From NCBI RefSeq assembly GCF_018130615.1, contig NZ_JAFCKB010000001.1, positions 711,529-775,528 of the forward strand: a stretch of DNA of 64,000 nt, in the 5' to 3' direction. This stretch comes from Bradyrhizobium manausense. GTDB taxonomy: Bacteria; Pseudomonadota; Alphaproteobacteria; Rhizobiales; Xanthobacteraceae. The notes beneath the pieces were generated by a model, which worked only from the letters and a program-made list of their open reading frames with translations, was not told the origin of the DNA and searched no databases. A program made the translations under genes and the position numbers. Below, piece by piece: positions 62,807 to 64,000 of the stretch. Every line of letters begins with the position of its first letter. The first letter of the stretch is position 1.

Positions 62807-63900
62807 TCCGCGCTTTCGATGCTTTCTCGCTGCCGGTGCTGCGCTGGCTCGATCCGGAGGACGCCCACCGCCTCGCGATCCAGGGCCTTCGCTTCCTGCC
62901 ACCGGTGAAGCCGCGCACCGACGATCCGAAACTCGCGGTGCGCGCCTTCGGACTCAACTTTCCCAACCCGATCGGCATGGCCGCGGGCTTCGACAAGAGC
63001 GCGGAAGTGCCGGACGCGCTGCTGCGGCTCGGCTTCGGCTTCGTCGAGATCGGCTCGGTGACGCCGAAGCCGCAAGCAGGCAATCCGCGGCCGCGGCTGT
63101 TTCGCCTGGAGCGGGACGAGGCCGTCATCAACCGTATGGGCTTCAACAATGACGGCGCGGAAGCCGTGCTGCGCCGGCTTGCCGCGCGCGCCGAGAACGG
63201 CGGTATCGTCGGCGTCAATGTCGGCGCCAACAAGGATTCGCCGGATCGCGTCGCCGATTACGTCAAGCTGATCGAGACCTTTGCGCCGGTCGCGAGCTAT
63301 TTCACCGTCAACGTCTCCTCGCCCAATACGCCGGGCCTGCGCAATCTGCAGGAGGGCGCGTTGCTCGACGATCTGCTCGGACGCGTGATCGATGCGCGCG
63401 AACGTGTCAGGCAGAAGGCCGGCGACACCCCGGTGCTGCTGAAGATCGCTCCGGATCTGAGCCTCGCTCAGCTCGACGACGTCGTGCAGGTCGCGCGCTC
63501 GCGCCGGGTCGACGGCATGATCGTGTCGAATACGACGATCGCGCGGCCGAGCACGCTGCGCGACGAGATGCGTGCGAAGGAGCAGGGCGGCCTGTCCGGC
63601 CGACCGCTGTTCCGGCTGTCGACGCGCATGGTCGCGGAGACCTATGTGCGCGTCGAGGGTGCGTTCCCACTGATCGGTGTCGGTGGTGTCGACTCTGGCG
63701 GTGCGGCCCTGACCAAGATCCGTGCCGGCGCGAGCCTGATCCAGCTCTATTCGTCGCTGGTCTACAAGGGCCTCGGCCTCGTCGACGAGATCAAGCGCGA
63801 CCTCACCTCGACGCTGCTGCGTACGGGGCGGGACTCGCTCTCCGAAATCGTCGGCGCCGATGCGGCCACGCTCACCGCGGAAGACTGGCCCGGGATGTAG
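62803..63900 (+). CDS. pyrD: dihydroorotate dehydrogenase (quinone)
   Basis: 365 residues, class 2. FPNPIGMAAGFDKSAEVPDALL, IGSVTPKPQAGNPRPR, NRMGFNNDG, VNVSSPNTPGLRNLQ (catalytic Ser) and VLLKIAPDL are all present. It oxidises dihydroorotate to orotate using the quinone pool at the inner membrane. GTG 62803 overlaps the DUF952 stop. Downstream is only a degenerate repeat. Confidence 0.96.
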   Translation: MIRAFDAFSLPVLRWLDPEDAHRLAIQGLRFLPPVKPRTDDPKLAVRAFGLNFPNPIGMAAGFDKSAEVPDALLRLGFGFVEIGSVTPKPQAGNPRPRLFRLERDEAVINRMGFNNDGAEAVLRRLAARAENGGIVGVNVGANKDSPDRVADYVKLIETFAPVASYFTVNVSSPNTPGLRNLQEGALLDDLLGRVIDARERVRQKAGDTPVLLKIAPDLSLAQLDDVVQVARSRRVDGMIVSNTTIARPSTLRDEMRAKEQGGLSGRPLFRLSTRMVAETYVRVEGAFPLIGVGGVDSGGAALTKIRAGASLIQLYSSLVYKGLGLVDEIKRDLTSTLLRTGRDSLSEIVGADAATLTAEDWPGM

Positions 63901-63903
63901 CTC

Positions 63904-63955
63904 TTCGCCTCTCCCCGCCTGCGGCAGGGCTATCGCATATGACCGAACAGGGCGA
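63904..63955. repeat. degenerate CCTCTCCCCGC repeat at right edge
   Basis: CGCCTCTCCCCGCCTGCGG begins like the repeat family at 59461, and GGGCGAGGAGG near the end is a decayed closing arm. The final bases of the window carry nothing else I can support. Confidence 0.4.
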
Positions 63956-64000
63956 GGAGGAAGCTGTTGTCCCACCCCGCGCGCTTGATTTTGCGACGTA

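Overview
The window looks like a chromosomal segment of a slow-growing Rhizobiales bacterium, most likely Bradyrhizobium or a close relative. Pointers are the high GC content, a GcrA cell-cycle regulator, a SAM-II riboswitch in front of metZ, a class I lysyl-tRNA synthetase, an aerobic box-type benzoyl-CoA pathway with a BoxR regulator, a ScoI-like copper protein, and dispersed palindromic repeats. The genus is an inference from gene content. I see no transposase, integrase, phage gene or CRISPR array, so this is core or stable accessory chromosome.

Layout. 0-4.5 kb: a glutamine-synthetase-like ligase and a Rieske oxygenase divergent from an IclR regulator, then a PRC-barrel protein. 4.5-11.8 kb: benzoate catabolism, with boxR and a truncated haemoglobin facing benzoate-CoA ligase, an alpha/beta hydrolase, boxC and boxB; boxA is absent. 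12-17.8 kb: a dehydrogenase, polysaccharide deacetylase, OmpA-family protein and membrane proteins. 17.8-24.5 kb: the phosphate cluster phoR-pstSCAB-phoU-phoB with a Pho box. 24.7-29.5 kb: gcrA divergent from argD-argF, then hslO and apaG. 29.7-32.8 kb: an OpgC-type membrane acyltransferase with two SGNH proteins. 32.8-34.2 kb: metZ under a SAM-II riboswitch with a terminator. 34.3-41.7 kb: a double-length dCTP deaminase, a PAS protein, an unknown protein, a MATE exporter, and an ogt-AraC-VOC group. 41.9-44.2 kb: tRNA-Gly(CCC), rpiB, and a translationally coupled XRE-cupin/GNAT/GNAT operon. 44.3-53 kb: a sugar locus (LacI regulator, xylB, xylA, three-part ABC importer, aldo/keto reductase, lactonase). 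53-64 kb: NTF2-like and RidA proteins, an esterase and FAD dehydrogenase pair, a ScoI-like unit, an amino-acid-type binding protein, lysK, an S24-type repressor, a DUF952 protein and pyrD.

How genes work together. Benzoate would be activated by BclA, epoxidised by BoxB with an unseen reductase, and opened by BoxC under BoxR control. The Pst system imports phosphate and signals through PhoU to PhoR/PhoB. The sugar locus couples import to an isomerase/kinase route and possibly to an oxidative route. Most adjacent same-strand genes overlap by 1-4 bases, which implies operons.

Most noteworthy candidates: a perfect palindrome ahead of boxC with matching half-sites; six GANTC methylation sites within 214 bases between gcrA and argD; the OpgC plus intact/degenerate SGNH pair; a cysteine-rich AraC regulator in one operon with an alkyltransferase; an S24 repressor lacking its catalytic serine; and a three-copy CTCAAAA array ahead of the sugar regulator.
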